This document shows, piece by piece, positions 35,700 through 44,837 of a DNA stretch of 64,000 nucleotides; the stretch's first letter is position 1; each line of letters starts with the position of its first letter. The stretch covers positions 1-64,000 of the forward strand of contig JAJDCR010000055.1 in NCBI GenBank assembly GCA_029260735.1. Reading direction: 5' to 3'. A program made the translations under genes and the position numbers. The notes under the pieces are model-generated. The model saw nothing but the letters and a program-made list of their open reading frames with translations, did not search any database and had not been told where the DNA came from. This DNA comes from Planctomycetota bacterium. Its GTDB lineage: Bacteria > Planctomycetota > Uabimicrobiia > Uabimicrobiales > Uabimicrobiaceae.

Positions 35700-37907
35700 G
35701 TGGCTAAAAAAGCAAAAAAGAATAAAAAAAAGAACATAAAACAGGAAGAAACAGTAAAGCCTGTTCAGGGAAAACAAATCCCTGAGAACACAATCAAAAA
35801 AAATTCAGAGAAGAATAGTGGTGTCCCTGTCAAAGAAGAATCGGAAAACTCTTCGGTCAGAGAAGCTGTCGTTAATTCTCCTGCAGAGGCAGAAAAAAAA
35901 GAATCTCTGCCTCGTTACGAAATAGACAGCAAGGCTATGGAAAGATTTTCTCCTCGCCCAGTGGTATTCCCCTGGAAAGAGTTTTTTATTGGTTTAACTA
36001 TTGGTTTTATGCTTTTAACTGTAATGTTTATTTTCTTTTTGAAATACTCAGAAAATATCAATACACGTATAAGTGAACTAGAGAGAAATGCTCAGTTGCT
36101 TTCGAGCTCTTCTCTATCTGATTTCCAGGCAAAAGTTCAAACTGACTTTTTGATATTTCAACATGAGCTAAGTTCTATGAAAAACACTATTAGTTCATCA
36201 ACCTTAACCGGTAAAAAAGTGGATTTGAAAAAATTTCAAAATTCCCTAAGCGATATGCAAAAAGCTTTTTCCAAATACAGCAATGCTTTGGTTGATTTAG
36301 AAAAAAAATGGAATGTCGCCCAAGAAAAAAACTCTAGTCCTGAGTTTGCTGAAGTTGTCGAGGGTTTAGATTCCTTGAAAAAACAATGGCAAAAAGAAAA
36401 AAGTCAATTGCAGGAGACTCTAAAAGAGCAAGCAGAGAATTTGGCAAAATCTCAAACTAGCCTACAAGCAAAAATCCAAGAACAAGCTCTTGGCCTTGAA
36501 AAGTTAGCAAAAAACAACTTGCGTTTAGGAAATTCAGAAGCTGTCGCTCTTCTAAATGAAAAAGTAGCTTCCTTGGAAAAGCAAGTGAAAGACAATAAAA
36601 GTGATAGAGGTGTTACTCTTCTAAATGAAAAAATAGCTTCTTTAGAAAAGCTAGTGCAAGAAAATCAAAATAGTGCTGATGTTGTCCTTTTAGGGAAAAA
36701 GATGGTTTCTTTAGAGAAGCAAATGGAAGAAAATCAAAGTGCTGATCTTACTCTTTTGAACGAAAAAATCTCCTCTCTAGAAAAACAATTAAAAGTCCAA
36801 AGTACAAATGGAGAGAAAGTATCTTCCTCTCTTTTATCTAAGCTAGAGGAAAAAATCCAAGAGTTGAACAAGAGATCTTCTGCTCTAGAAAATGATGCCA
36901 AAAATAAACTCACTAATTTTACTGAGTTAAAGGAACAAATAGTTCTTTGGGAAAAAATCCAAGGAGATAGCTTAAAGACAAATTTAAAAGAGCACCAAGA
37001 GCTTATTGCTCAATTAGAAAAATTGCATCAAAACCAAATTAATCAAGTAAAGTCTTGGAAAAACTCGTCTCAGGAACAAAGTGAAAAGAGCGAGGCTCGC
37101 TGGCAAGAAATTCGCCAGCAGGTCAGTGAGTTGGTTAAGCAATCAAAAGAGATTTCTGAGACTCAAGCGAAGAAATCCGCTGAACAAAAAGAAACTCTCT
37201 TAGCTATGCAGCAGTCTAATCAAAAGATAGAAGAAAACGTTGTTGCTTTGGAAAAACAATATGAGAGTTTACCTCTAGGCCAAATGCAAGAGCGAACTCA
37301 AGAGGTTTATGCTCAAATAGAAAAAATACGAAAGCAAATGGAGAATAGTTCTCTAGAGCAGACAAAATTTCGCGAAGAGCTCAATGTTAAGGCCACGGCT
37401 CTCCAAAAAACTATAGATAATCTACCGAAGTCTTCGACAACTTCTCCTCCCAAAGTTATTGAAGGGAGTGGTTTAGAGAATACTGTTCTTCGTTTGAAAG
37501 CTGATTTAGAGTTTCAACAACAACAGTTTAAGGCTTTTCAAGATCGAGTAAACGCTGCTAATTCTGCCAATGAGCAAGGTGGTAAGGTTAAACTAGAAGA
37601 TCTTTCGGAAGGATTAAAAGAGCTTCTTAAAAACCAAACTCCGAGTGCTAATGGTGCTCATCCTCAAGTTGAGATGGGAAAACTCGAGTTCATTTTTGAA
37701 GGAAAAATTCGTAGCGTTACCCAAGAGTTAGTTTTTGACGAACCCTACCGAGAAATGCCTTTGGTTCTTGCAAACGGAGAGAGTACAGATTTAACGGTTA
37801 AAGTAAACAAAGTGAGTAGTACAGTCTGCGAAATAGAAGTTATCAAGAGCATGCGTTTACCAGAAGGGGCTTATGTTATTTCTTGGGTATCTATTGGAAA
37901 GAAATAG
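35700..37907 (+). CDS. Long coiled-coil single-pass membrane protein
   Basis: A 735-aa protein. A Lys/Glu-rich cytoplasmic start (1-92), one transmembrane helix (FFIGLTIGFMLLTVMFIFFL, about 95-115), then about 520 residues of heptad coiled coil. Four consecutive units of about 23 aa, each with LLNEKxxSLEKQ, lie at about 280-372. The C-terminal 80 residues form a compact domain (KLEFIFEGKIRSVTQELVF, then LPEGAYVISWVSIG) resembling a small beta domain. The start is GTG with an AGGAG site. It begins 10 bp after the protease gene, so both likely act in the envelope together. No named family. Confidence 0.7.
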   Translation: MAKKAKKNKKKNIKQEETVKPVQGKQIPENTIKKNSEKNSGVPVKEESENSSVREAVVNSPAEAEKKESLPRYEIDSKAMERFSPRPVVFPWKEFFIGLTIGFMLLTVMFIFFLKYSENINTRISELERNAQLLSSSSLSDFQAKVQTDFLIFQHELSSMKNTISSSTLTGKKVDLKKFQNSLSDMQKAFSKYSNALVDLEKKWNVAQEKNSSPEFAEVVEGLDSLKKQWQKEKSQLQETLKEQAENLAKSQTSLQAKIQEQALGLEKLAKNNLRLGNSEAVALLNEKVASLEKQVKDNKSDRGVTLLNEKIASLEKLVQENQNSADVVLLGKKMVSLEKQMEENQSADLTLLNEKISSLEKQLKVQSTNGEKVSSSLLSKLEEKIQELNKRSSALENDAKNKLTNFTELKEQIVLWEKIQGDSLKTNLKEHQELIAQLEKLHQNQINQVKSWKNSSQEQSEKSEARWQEIRQQVSELVKQSKEISETQAKKSAEQKETLLAMQQSNQKIEENVVALEKQYESLPLGQMQERTQEVYAQIEKIRKQMENSSLEQTKFREELNVKATALQKTIDNLPKSSTTSPPKVIEGSGLENTVLRLKADLEFQQQQFKAFQDRVNAANSANEQGGKVKLEDLSEGLKELLKNQTPSANGAHPQVEMGKLEFIFEGKIRSVTQELVFDEPYREMPLVLANGESTDLTVKVNKVSSTVCEIEVIKSMRLPEGAYVISWVSIGKK

Positions 37908-37915
37908 GAAGTACT

Positions 37916-38608
37916 ATGGAACAACTTAAAGATTTTCTCTTAGAAATTCGCGAAGAAGCCCAGCGGGAAGATTTTCCCATAGATCGAGAGGTTTATGAGG
38001 TAAATGGAATGGATCCACTAGAACCTATTCCTTGTTTTGGTAACTTAGAAAGTCCCCTCTGTTTCTTTGCCCGAGATTTGGGAAAAGATGAAGTTAAAGC
38101 TCGTCAGCCCTTATATGGCTCAGCAGGTCGTCTTGTTCGACAAGGAATTCATCGTGCTTTGGAAAAAGAACAAACCAGTGATTTGACAAAATTACAAAAG
38201 GCCGCGGATAAAGTTCTCTTGAGCAATACTGTTCCCTACAAACCACCAGGGAATAAAGCATATTCTATGGGAGTGAAAAAGAGATTCCGACCATTTTTGG
38301 AAAGACTTTTAGCACAGCATTGGCAAGGAAGCTACATCATTACTCTAGGAAATGAAGCTTTTAAATGGTTTGTTCCTTATGCCCCCAAAGGAGTGGTTAA
38401 TGATTTTTTTAAGCAGGAAGATCGCTATGAAAGTGAGCTAGAAATCACCTTAACAGCACTAAGCCCTTCAGGAGAAGTGTACGAAAAGAAAGTATTTTTG
38501 GCTCCCTTGCCTCATCCCTCACCTCTCAACCAAAAATACTATGCTCTTTTTCCCAGTATGCTCGACAGGCGTTTAGAAAAGCTTTTAGAAAAAGTCTCTT
38601 TGGCTTGA
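37916..38608 (+). CDS. Uracil-DNA glycosylase superfamily protein
   Basis: A 231-aa protein. FFARDLGKDEVKARQPLYGSAGRLVRQ corresponds to motif 1 of the family 4-like group, with an Asp in place of the water-activating residue uncertain. LSNTVPYKPP follows, and LPHPSPLNQKYY is motif 2 (HPSP). Conserved cysteines for a 4Fe-4S cluster are not apparent, unlike classic family 4. It probably removes damaged bases such as uracil, but the substrate is not certain. I chose ATG 37916, preceded by TAGGAAG, over an upstream in-frame codon that would overlap the previous gene by 25 bp. Confidence 0.75.
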   Translation: MEQLKDFLLEIREEAQREDFPIDREVYEVNGMDPLEPIPCFGNLESPLCFFARDLGKDEVKARQPLYGSAGRLVRQGIHRALEKEQTSDLTKLQKAADKVLLSNTVPYKPPGNKAYSMGVKKRFRPFLERLLAQHWQGSYIITLGNEAFKWFVPYAPKGVVNDFFKQEDRYESELEITLTALSPSGEVYEKKVFLAPLPHPSPLNQKYYALFPSMLDRRLEKLLEKVSLA

Positions 38609-38652
38609 CCTGGATTGATGATATATATCCCCAAAAGAGATTAACGTGAATA

Positions 38653-38675
38653 CCCCTGGGTTTTCAACTCAGGGG
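38653..38675 (+). terminator. Stem-loop between UDG-like gene and glgP
   Basis: CCCCTGGGTT and AACTCAGGGG pair around a 3-nt loop with one G-U pair. Only AAAATATT follows, so it is a weak terminator at best. It may instead be a relict of the CCCCTGG palindrome family seen elsewhere in the window. Confidence 0.4.
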
Positions 38676-38758
38676 AAAATATTCCGTTCCAGAGTGATTT
38701 TGTGGGATATTGTGATAACACAATTAGAAATTTTAGGATTGGAAGGAAATAAAAACAC

Positions 38759-41290
38759 ATGAGTAATGGTGATTGGGCCAAGCAAGATTATCATCGAGCA
38801 ATGGATTTAGATTCTATAAAGCGAAGTTTTGCTCATCATTTGAAATACCGTTTAGTTAAAGATCCCCAGACTGTAAATAATCATCATAGGTATATGGCTT
38901 TGGCCTTGAGCGTTTGGGATAGAATTGTCGAAAGATGGTTAGAGACCGAGCAGCTTTACCGCGAAAAAAACGTCAAGCGGGTTTACTATCTTTCGATGGA
39001 GTACCTTCTGGGAAAATCTCTTTGTAACAACATGATCAACTTAAAGTTTGATGAGGCCTGTCGTCATGCCATAGATGATTTGGAGCTAGAGATGGACGAA
39101 ATCCTTACTCAAGAAGTTGATGCAGGTCTTGGGAACGGAGGATTAGGACGGCTAGCAGCATGTTTTTTAGATTCGATGGCGACTCTCAAACTTCCTGTTA
39201 TGGGCTATGGTCTGCGCTATGATTATGGAATTTTTCGACAAAGAATAAAAAATGGGAAGCAAATAGAAGAACCAGATGAGTGGCTACGATATGGTAATAT
39301 TTGGGAAATAGAACAGGATGATTATGTCTACCCTATTTCTTTTGGAGGACGAGTAGAACCCCAAGCAGTAGACGGACAAATCAAGTTAGTTTGGATTCCC
39401 AAGTCTACAGTTTTGGCTATTGCTTACGACACTCCTGTTGTCGGATATGATAGTGCTAATGTAAATACTTTACGTCTTTGGTCGGCCAAAGCAAGCGATG
39501 AATTTGATTTTGAAGATTTCAGCCAAGGGGATTATATAGAAGCTGTTCGCAATAAAATTCAAGCGGAAAATATCACAAAAGTTCTTTACCCTAATGATAA
39601 TAACTACAATGGAAAAGAATTGCGTTTTCGCCAGCAGTATTTTTTCGTTTCTTGTTCTCTCCAGGATATTATCAAGAGATTTCGGCTAAAAAACAACGAT
39701 TTTGAAAAGTTTCCTGAAAAAGTAGCGATTCAACTCAACGATACACATCCGGCAATGGCTGTGGCAGAACTTATGCGTATACTTGTTGATATCGAATCGA
39801 TTTCTTGGGAAAAAGCTTGGAAAATCACGACGGCAACTTTTGGCTACACTAACCATACTCTTCTTCCCGAGGCTTTGGAAACTTGGCCTGTAGATTTTTT
39901 TGAAGCGATGTTGCCTAGACATCTCCAGATTATTTACGAAATTAATAGCCGTTTTCTAGAACAGGTAGCTCTTCGATATCCTGGAGACAACGACCGTTTA
40001 CGTCGCATGAGTCTTGTCTCAGAAGATCACGATAAAAACATTCGTATGGCTCATTTAGCAACGATTGGATCTCATTCTATTAACGGTGTGGCTGCTCTTC
40101 ATACTCATCTTTTAAAAGAGCGATTGCTTCCTGATTTTTACCAATTTTATCCTGAGCGATTTAATAACAAGACGAACGGAATTACGCCGCGTCGTTGGCT
40201 TTTACAAGCAAATCCAGCACTTGCCCACTGGGTCACTGAAAAAATAGGAGCAAGTTGGATTACGAATTTAGATGCTTTGAAAAAATTAGAAAGCTATGCC
40301 AAAGACTCTCAGGCTCAAGAGGAATTTGCAGCGATAAAACTTGGCTGCAAAAAAACTCTTACTCAGATTATTCTAAAAGAAACAGGAGTCGAAGTTCTTC
40401 CAGAAGCCATTTTTGATGTTCATATCAAGCGTCTACATGAATATAAACGACAACTTCTCAATGTCTTACACATTATCATGCTTTATTTACGTCTTAAAGA
40501 AAATCCTTCTCTGGAAATGTATCCTCGAGTTTTTCTCTTTGCGGCCAAAGCAGCACCTGGTTATGTTATGGCTAAAAGAATCATCCGTTTTATTAACAGT
40601 GTTGCAGAAGTCGTAAACAATGATCCTATTGTCGGGAATAAAATAAAAGTTGTTTTTATGCCCAACTATAGTGTTTCTTTGGCTGAGAAAATTATTCCTG
40701 CTAGTAATGTAAGTGAACAAATTTCTACAGCAGGAAAAGAGGCTTCGGGAACAGGCAATATGAAGTTAGCCTTGAATGGTGCTCTCACTCTAGGAACTCT
40801 TGATGGGGCCAACATTGAAATTTTAGAAGAAGTGGGCAATGAAAATATCTTTATTTTTGGCCTAACAGCAGAAGAAATTCAGACTCATCGAGAGGCAGGT
40901 ACCTACAATTCTAGAGAATATTACGAGCACGACTCAGAGATTCGCCAAGTGATAGATCTAATTGCCTCAAACTTTTTTTGTTTGAATGAGCCGGGCCTTT
41001 TCAATTGCATTTTAGAAGATCTTTTGAATCACGGAGATCCCTACTTTGTTCTTGCAGACCTTAGAGCTTATTCTGATAGTCATGCTCAAATAGAGCAAGT
41101 TTACCGATCTCCTGAAATTTGGAATCAAAAGGCTATTTACAATGTCGCCCGAGTAGGAAAATTTAGTTCCGACCGCGTTGTTCGTGAGTACGCTCGCGAT
41201 ATATGGAATGTTCAAGCTACGCCAGTGCGTTTGGATAAAACAATTAACAAAACGATGCGGCGTTATATCGGGGAGAAGTCTAAAAAATGA
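38759..41290 (+). CDS. glgP: Glycogen phosphorylase
   Basis: An 843-aa full-length glycogen/starch/maltodextrin phosphorylase releasing glucose-1-phosphate from alpha-1,4-glucans. Family blocks are visible throughout: YYLSMEYLLGKSL, NGGLGRLAACFLDS, IQLNDTHPAMAVAELMR, KRLHEYKRQLLN and the PLP-lysine block EASGTGNMKLALNG followed by LGTLDGANIEI. The GGAAGGAAA site upstream of ATG is strong. It is transcribed alone after a 150-bp gap. A phosphohexomutase that could use its product lies about 10 kb upstream. Confidence 0.96.
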   Translation: MSNGDWAKQDYHRAMDLDSIKRSFAHHLKYRLVKDPQTVNNHHRYMALALSVWDRIVERWLETEQLYREKNVKRVYYLSMEYLLGKSLCNNMINLKFDEACRHAIDDLELEMDEILTQEVDAGLGNGGLGRLAACFLDSMATLKLPVMGYGLRYDYGIFRQRIKNGKQIEEPDEWLRYGNIWEIEQDDYVYPISFGGRVEPQAVDGQIKLVWIPKSTVLAIAYDTPVVGYDSANVNTLRLWSAKASDEFDFEDFSQGDYIEAVRNKIQAENITKVLYPNDNNYNGKELRFRQQYFFVSCSLQDIIKRFRLKNNDFEKFPEKVAIQLNDTHPAMAVAELMRILVDIESISWEKAWKITTATFGYTNHTLLPEALETWPVDFFEAMLPRHLQIIYEINSRFLEQVALRYPGDNDRLRRMSLVSEDHDKNIRMAHLATIGSHSINGVAALHTHLLKERLLPDFYQFYPERFNNKTNGITPRRWLLQANPALAHWVTEKIGASWITNLDALKKLESYAKDSQAQEEFAAIKLGCKKTLTQIILKETGVEVLPEAIFDVHIKRLHEYKRQLLNVLHIIMLYLRLKENPSLEMYPRVFLFAAKAAPGYVMAKRIIRFINSVAEVVNNDPIVGNKIKVVFMPNYSVSLAEKIIPASNVSEQISTAGKEASGTGNMKLALNGALTLGTLDGANIEILEEVGNENIFIFGLTAEEIQTHREAGTYNSREYYEHDSEIRQVIDLIASNFFCLNEPGLFNCILEDLLNHGDPYFVLADLRAYSDSHAQIEQVYRSPEIWNQKAIYNVARVGKFSSDRVVREYARDIWNVQATPVRLDKTINKTMRRYIGEKSKK

Positions 41291-41341
41291 CCGTAGATTA
41301 ACTCAATCAGTTGTTCTGTGAAACTGGAATCATAACTCTGT

Positions 41342-41775
41342 TTGTCATCCCCGCGAAGGCGCATTCGTGTCAACCTAAGCGGTAAGTCTATATAAAGTAA
41401 GGCTTGTCTGAAAACTGTTTAAGCACAATGTTCCCTGGAGGGCTTTGGCTCCTGTTGAAATAAGAAATTTATTTTATGGTCGCGTAGCGACTGAGGGACG
41501 TAGCCAGGGCATTTATGCCCTGGAACAAGAGGAATAAACAATAGCGTGCCGTAGGTACGCAGGACGTAATTTCCTTGGTGCCTACGGCACCAAACTCTTC
41601 TGTGTTCCTTATTTCCAGGGGTTGAAACCCCTGGCTACGTTCCCCCACTGCTCCGCAGTGAATACCTTCTCTGCTCTTAGGTTGACAGTTATGTGCGAAG
41701 GCGGGGATCCAGCTTCTTCATATTTAAATTTGTAAACTGGATTCCCGCCTTCGCGGGAATGACAATGAAAAAAAG
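41342..41775. repeat. Composite dispersed repeat block between glgP and pseudokinase gene
   Basis: Three parts are nested. The outer edges carry the common GTCAT-CCCGCGAAGGC palindrome (about 41344-41361 and 41738-41765). A 12-bp perfect inverted repeat TGTCAACCTAAG (41368-41379) / CTTAGGTTGACA (41676-41687) encloses the rest. Inside, about 41466-41675 is the inverted copy of the block at 10624-10890. Sequence at about 41391-41452 repeats that near 29220 and 10575. No gene is present in 41291-41860. Confidence 0.82.
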
Positions 41776-41860
41776 TTGTTTTTGCCAAACAAACTTATTC
41801 GAAATATGTTATATCTCTTAGTAACCAATAGAATTTTACTCAAATGCCCCCGGAGATTTC

Positions 41861-43720
41861 ATGAAAAAATGCCCATCTTGCGGACGTAAATACAGTAAGG
41901 ATATTCTGTTTTGCCCATTAGATGGGAAAAAACTTCGATCCACTAAAGAGAAGTCTAATCTTTCTGCAGGACAACTTTTTGTGGAAAAGTTTGAAATTGG
42001 CCGCAGTATTGATTTGGATGGGAAATGGTCGGTTTATGAAGGCACAGAAATTAAAACAGAGCGCCCTGTTGTTATTCGAATTAAAAACATTTCTTTCGAA
42101 AATGATTATAGCTTTGTTAAATTTCAAGATCGTCTAAAAAGCCTTAGTGAGGTATCTTATCCTGGATTGGTTAAAATTCTTGATTTTGGTGTTACTCCTG
42201 ATAAATTACCTTTTGTTGTTACAGAATACATTAAGGGGAATAGTCTCAAAAGAATTATTAGGGACACAAGCCTTTCTCTTTCTCTTTACTTTTCTATTAT
42301 GAAACAAGTTCTGGAAACACTTAATGTTGCTCATCGCCACGAAATTATACATTTTGATTTACAGCCTTCTAAAATTATTTTGATTCAAAGTGAAGATAGA
42401 TCTGAGAAATTCGTAAAAATAGTTGGTTTTGGAGAAGTGGACTACCGAGTGGGGCGAAACTCATTAGCAACTCCTTCTTCCTTAAAATCAGTGGAGACTC
42501 ATAACTATACTGCGCCAGAGATTTTTTCGGAAGAAACCATCGATCATCGTTGTGATTTTTACTCTGCTGGAATTATTTTTTATGAAATGAGCACAGGAAT
42601 TCTTCCGTTTCCTGTAGGATCACTTCTTTCTCCTTCTCAAACAAATCCTCAACCTCCTCCTATGCGCCGGGTGAATCCAGCTTTGCGTATACCAAAAAAA
42701 TTAGAGAAGGCTATTTTTAAGGCTATTCAATGGGATCCGAAGCAACGTCATGCTAATGCCCACAGTTTTTTACGAGAAATCAAACTTGCCGAGCGTAGTT
42801 TTCCTTTGCGAAAAATTTTCCTAGTGAGCCTATTTTTGGGAATATTTCTTCTTTTTGCAACAGAAAATTTTCGAGCTTGGTGCTATAATAGTTATGAACA
42901 AGTTCGCACTATCTTTTTTTCAAAAGATAATGATTCTTCTCAAAATGAAATTGAGCCAGAGGATTTAATGGCTGCGATTACAGAATCTCCAGAGGAGTTG
43001 TTTGAAAAACAAAGAGAAGACATTATTCCTCTTATAGTAAAAGAAGAGAGCTCTCAAGATGTTTTTGAAGAAATGCTTTATATTCCTCCTTTTCAATTTA
43101 CTCTAGGAACAGAAGAGGGGGATAGCGATGAAAAGCCCGTTCGAACAATCGAGATAGATGGATTTTATATTGACCTCACTGAAGTAACGAATGAGAAATA
43201 TCAAAAATTTCTCGAAACGACATCTCATAACCCTCCTTCTCAATGGAAAAAAAGCAAATTTTCTAAAGGACAAGAAAAATATCCTGTGGTGGGAGTAAGT
43301 TGGTTTGATGCTTCTCTTTTTGCTTATTGGAAAGGGAAAAGGTTGCCCAGTGAAGTGGAGTGGGAAGCTGCTACTCGTTTTGTTTATAAAACAAAATTCT
43401 CTAAACTAAATATGTCTGAGGGATTGGCAAACGCAAATTTCAAAAGAAAATATGGAAACTTTGACTATCCTTCCCTTCTTCCCAGTGGCCAATTTTTTTA
43501 TCAAAGAAGTGGCAAAAAAATCTCCGATTTAATTGGAAATGCTTGGGAGTGGACAGACTCTTGGTATGATAGCAATTTAAAGGAAGACCGGGTTATACGA
43601 GGAGGAAGTTTCCGCTCAGATTTTTATCGAACACGGCTTACTTATCGAGATGGTTTTTTGCCTTCATCGTTTAGAGATGATATTGGTTTTCGTTGTGTAA
43701 AGGATCTTCCGGGAAAATAG
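41861..43720 (+). CDS. Pseudokinase fused to formylglycine-generating-enzyme (SUMF1) domain
   Basis: A 619-aa protein. A zinc ribbon (CPSCGRKYSKDILFCPLDG) starts it, followed by a kinase-like domain (about 40-310) lacking key residues: the glycine loop is lost, HRD reads HFD, KPxN reads QPSK and DFG reads VGF. A transmembrane helix (IFLVSLFLGIFLLFA) follows, then an extracytoplasmic SUMF1/FGE-sulfatase domain (about 400-619): IPPFQFTLGTEEGDSDE, VSWFDASLFAYW, LPSEVEWEAA, NAWEWTDSWYD and RGGSF. FGE-type domains modify sulfatases or serve as binding modules. The kinase portion probably signals by binding. CGGAG precedes the ATG. Confidence 0.85.
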   Translation: MKKCPSCGRKYSKDILFCPLDGKKLRSTKEKSNLSAGQLFVEKFEIGRSIDLDGKWSVYEGTEIKTERPVVIRIKNISFENDYSFVKFQDRLKSLSEVSYPGLVKILDFGVTPDKLPFVVTEYIKGNSLKRIIRDTSLSLSLYFSIMKQVLETLNVAHRHEIIHFDLQPSKIILIQSEDRSEKFVKIVGFGEVDYRVGRNSLATPSSLKSVETHNYTAPEIFSEETIDHRCDFYSAGIIFYEMSTGILPFPVGSLLSPSQTNPQPPPMRRVNPALRIPKKLEKAIFKAIQWDPKQRHANAHSFLREIKLAERSFPLRKIFLVSLFLGIFLLFATENFRAWCYNSYEQVRTIFFSKDNDSSQNEIEPEDLMAAITESPEELFEKQREDIIPLIVKEESSQDVFEEMLYIPPFQFTLGTEEGDSDEKPVRTIEIDGFYIDLTEVTNEKYQKFLETTSHNPPSQWKKSKFSKGQEKYPVVGVSWFDASLFAYWKGKRLPSEVEWEAATRFVYKTKFSKLNMSEGLANANFKRKYGNFDYPSLLPSGQFFYQRSGKKISDLIGNAWEWTDSWYDSNLKEDRVIRGGSFRSDFYRTRLTYRDGFLPSSFRDDIGFRCVKDLPGK

Positions 43721-43771
43721 AATCTGTCATAAGGAACGTCCACTTGACTGCTCAGAAAAGGAATTTTGTCT

Positions 43772-44311
43772 ATGAAAAAGATATTGGTACTGGTTTGTTT
43801 TACTGGTCTTTGTTCTTTATTTCCAGCTTGCACTCCTGATGGCGAAAAGACAATAAGGCTACGTAAAGAAATTGAGCAAAAGAAGCTTGAGATAGAAGAA
43901 AACAAACTAGAGTTGAAGGAGTTACACCAAAAAGTAAATACAGCTTGGTTGCAGAGTTTGAAGTACCGATTTCCCGATGTTCAACCGATTACCGGAGGAG
44001 AAATCCCCATCAAAATGGCGAACCTAGAATATCTAAAAAATGTTCGCTTTCGCTACTTAAGTAGCCATAACAAGATCCAGTTTACAGCAAACTACAAGAC
44101 CAACCAGAAAGATGCCAAGCCTCAGTTTTATCTTTACTTGTTTGATGACCGAGGGGTTAATATTCATCGGGAGGAAATCTCTTATCGAAAATGGGGTTTT
44201 CGGAGAAGTATTCCGACCAATAAATTGGTCACTCAAAAAGAAAGTATTGAATATATAAGCAATAGTAAGGCTATGCACTTTTTGATTCGAGAAGAACCTG
44301 TGGGATCTTAG
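43772..44311 (+). CDS. Small coiled-coil lipoprotein, paralogue A
   Basis: About 179 aa. A lipobox (LCSLFPAC) gives a membrane-anchored lipoprotein. A heptad coil of about 40 residues (EIEQKKLEIEENKLELKELH) precedes a beta-like domain ending in IREEPVGS. It shares its layout, coil, then W-containing segment, then RF-PDV/SDL, with the next gene, so the two are probably tandem duplicates. I chose ATG 43772 because AAGGA lies 9 bases upstream; TTG 43766 is in frame. Located between the pseudokinase-FGE gene and ruvC, function unknown. Confidence 0.7.
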   Translation: MKKILVLVCFTGLCSLFPACTPDGEKTIRLRKEIEQKKLEIEENKLELKELHQKVNTAWLQSLKYRFPDVQPITGGEIPIKMANLEYLKNVRFRYLSSHNKIQFTANYKTNQKDAKPQFYLYLFDDRGVNIHREEISYRKWGFRRSIPTNKLVTQKESIEYISNSKAMHFLIREEPVGS

Positions 44312-44332
44312 TTTGGGAAAGGTTAGTGAAAA

Positions 44333-44833
44333 ATGAAGTTTTTTATTTTTTGTATTTGCACTCTGAGCTTACTTCTGGTCTCTTGTGAAAGTGAAGAAGC
44401 TCGCAATCGTCGTTTATCAAAAAATTACGATAAACTGAATAATGAGCATCATCGCCTCAAGGAAGATTTGCAAAAATTACATGAAAAACAAAATAAGATT
44501 TGGTTTTCCTTGGCGAAGGAGAGATTTTCAGATCTTTTAGAGATTCAATCATATAGCAATAAGCCCTTGGAAGACAAAAACTATATCAAAAAAATTTCTT
44601 TGGTAAAGAAATCTGAAGAGCTCTACAATGTCACTGTTAGCATGCGAGCTTTAGGAAAAATAAAACCTAAATTTATTGTTTTTCTTCTTAATCGACGTGG
44701 TTTAATTATAGGGGAATACTACCATAAACGTCCATTTTTCAAAGGTTTACCTGTAGGGCAAACTACTGAAAAAAGCCAAGATGTCAAGGTCTCTGAAGAG
44801 CCTTACTATTTTAGAGTAGAGGTAATTTTATAA
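44333..44833 (+). CDS. Small coiled-coil lipoprotein, paralogue B
   Basis: A 166-aa protein with lipobox LLLVSC followed by a coil (LNNEHHRLKEDLQKLHEKQ) and a C-terminal domain with FIVFLLNRRGLIIGEYYHKR, which lines up with FYLYLFDDRGVNIHREE in paralogue A. The gene follows paralogue A by 21 bp and precedes ruvC by 4 bp, so translation is probably coupled. No family name. Likely a periplasmic-facing lipoprotein that works with paralogue A. Confidence 0.7.
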   Translation: MKFFIFCICTLSLLLVSCESEEARNRRLSKNYDKLNNEHHRLKEDLQKLHEKQNKIWFSLAKERFSDLLEIQSYSNKPLEDKNYIKKISLVKKSEELYNVTVSMRALGKIKPKFIVFLLNRRGLIIGEYYHKRPFFKGLPVGQTTEKSQDVKVSEEPYYFRVEVIL

Positions 44834-44837
44834 ATTT

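Noticed and set aside
38653..38675. Strong rho-independent terminator
   Set aside because: The stem is good but no T-run follows; it may be a repeat relict, so only low confidence was kept.
41918..42137. Short ORFs on both strands inside the pseudokinase gene
   Set aside because: Shadow frames of a well-supported gene, with no independent start signals.
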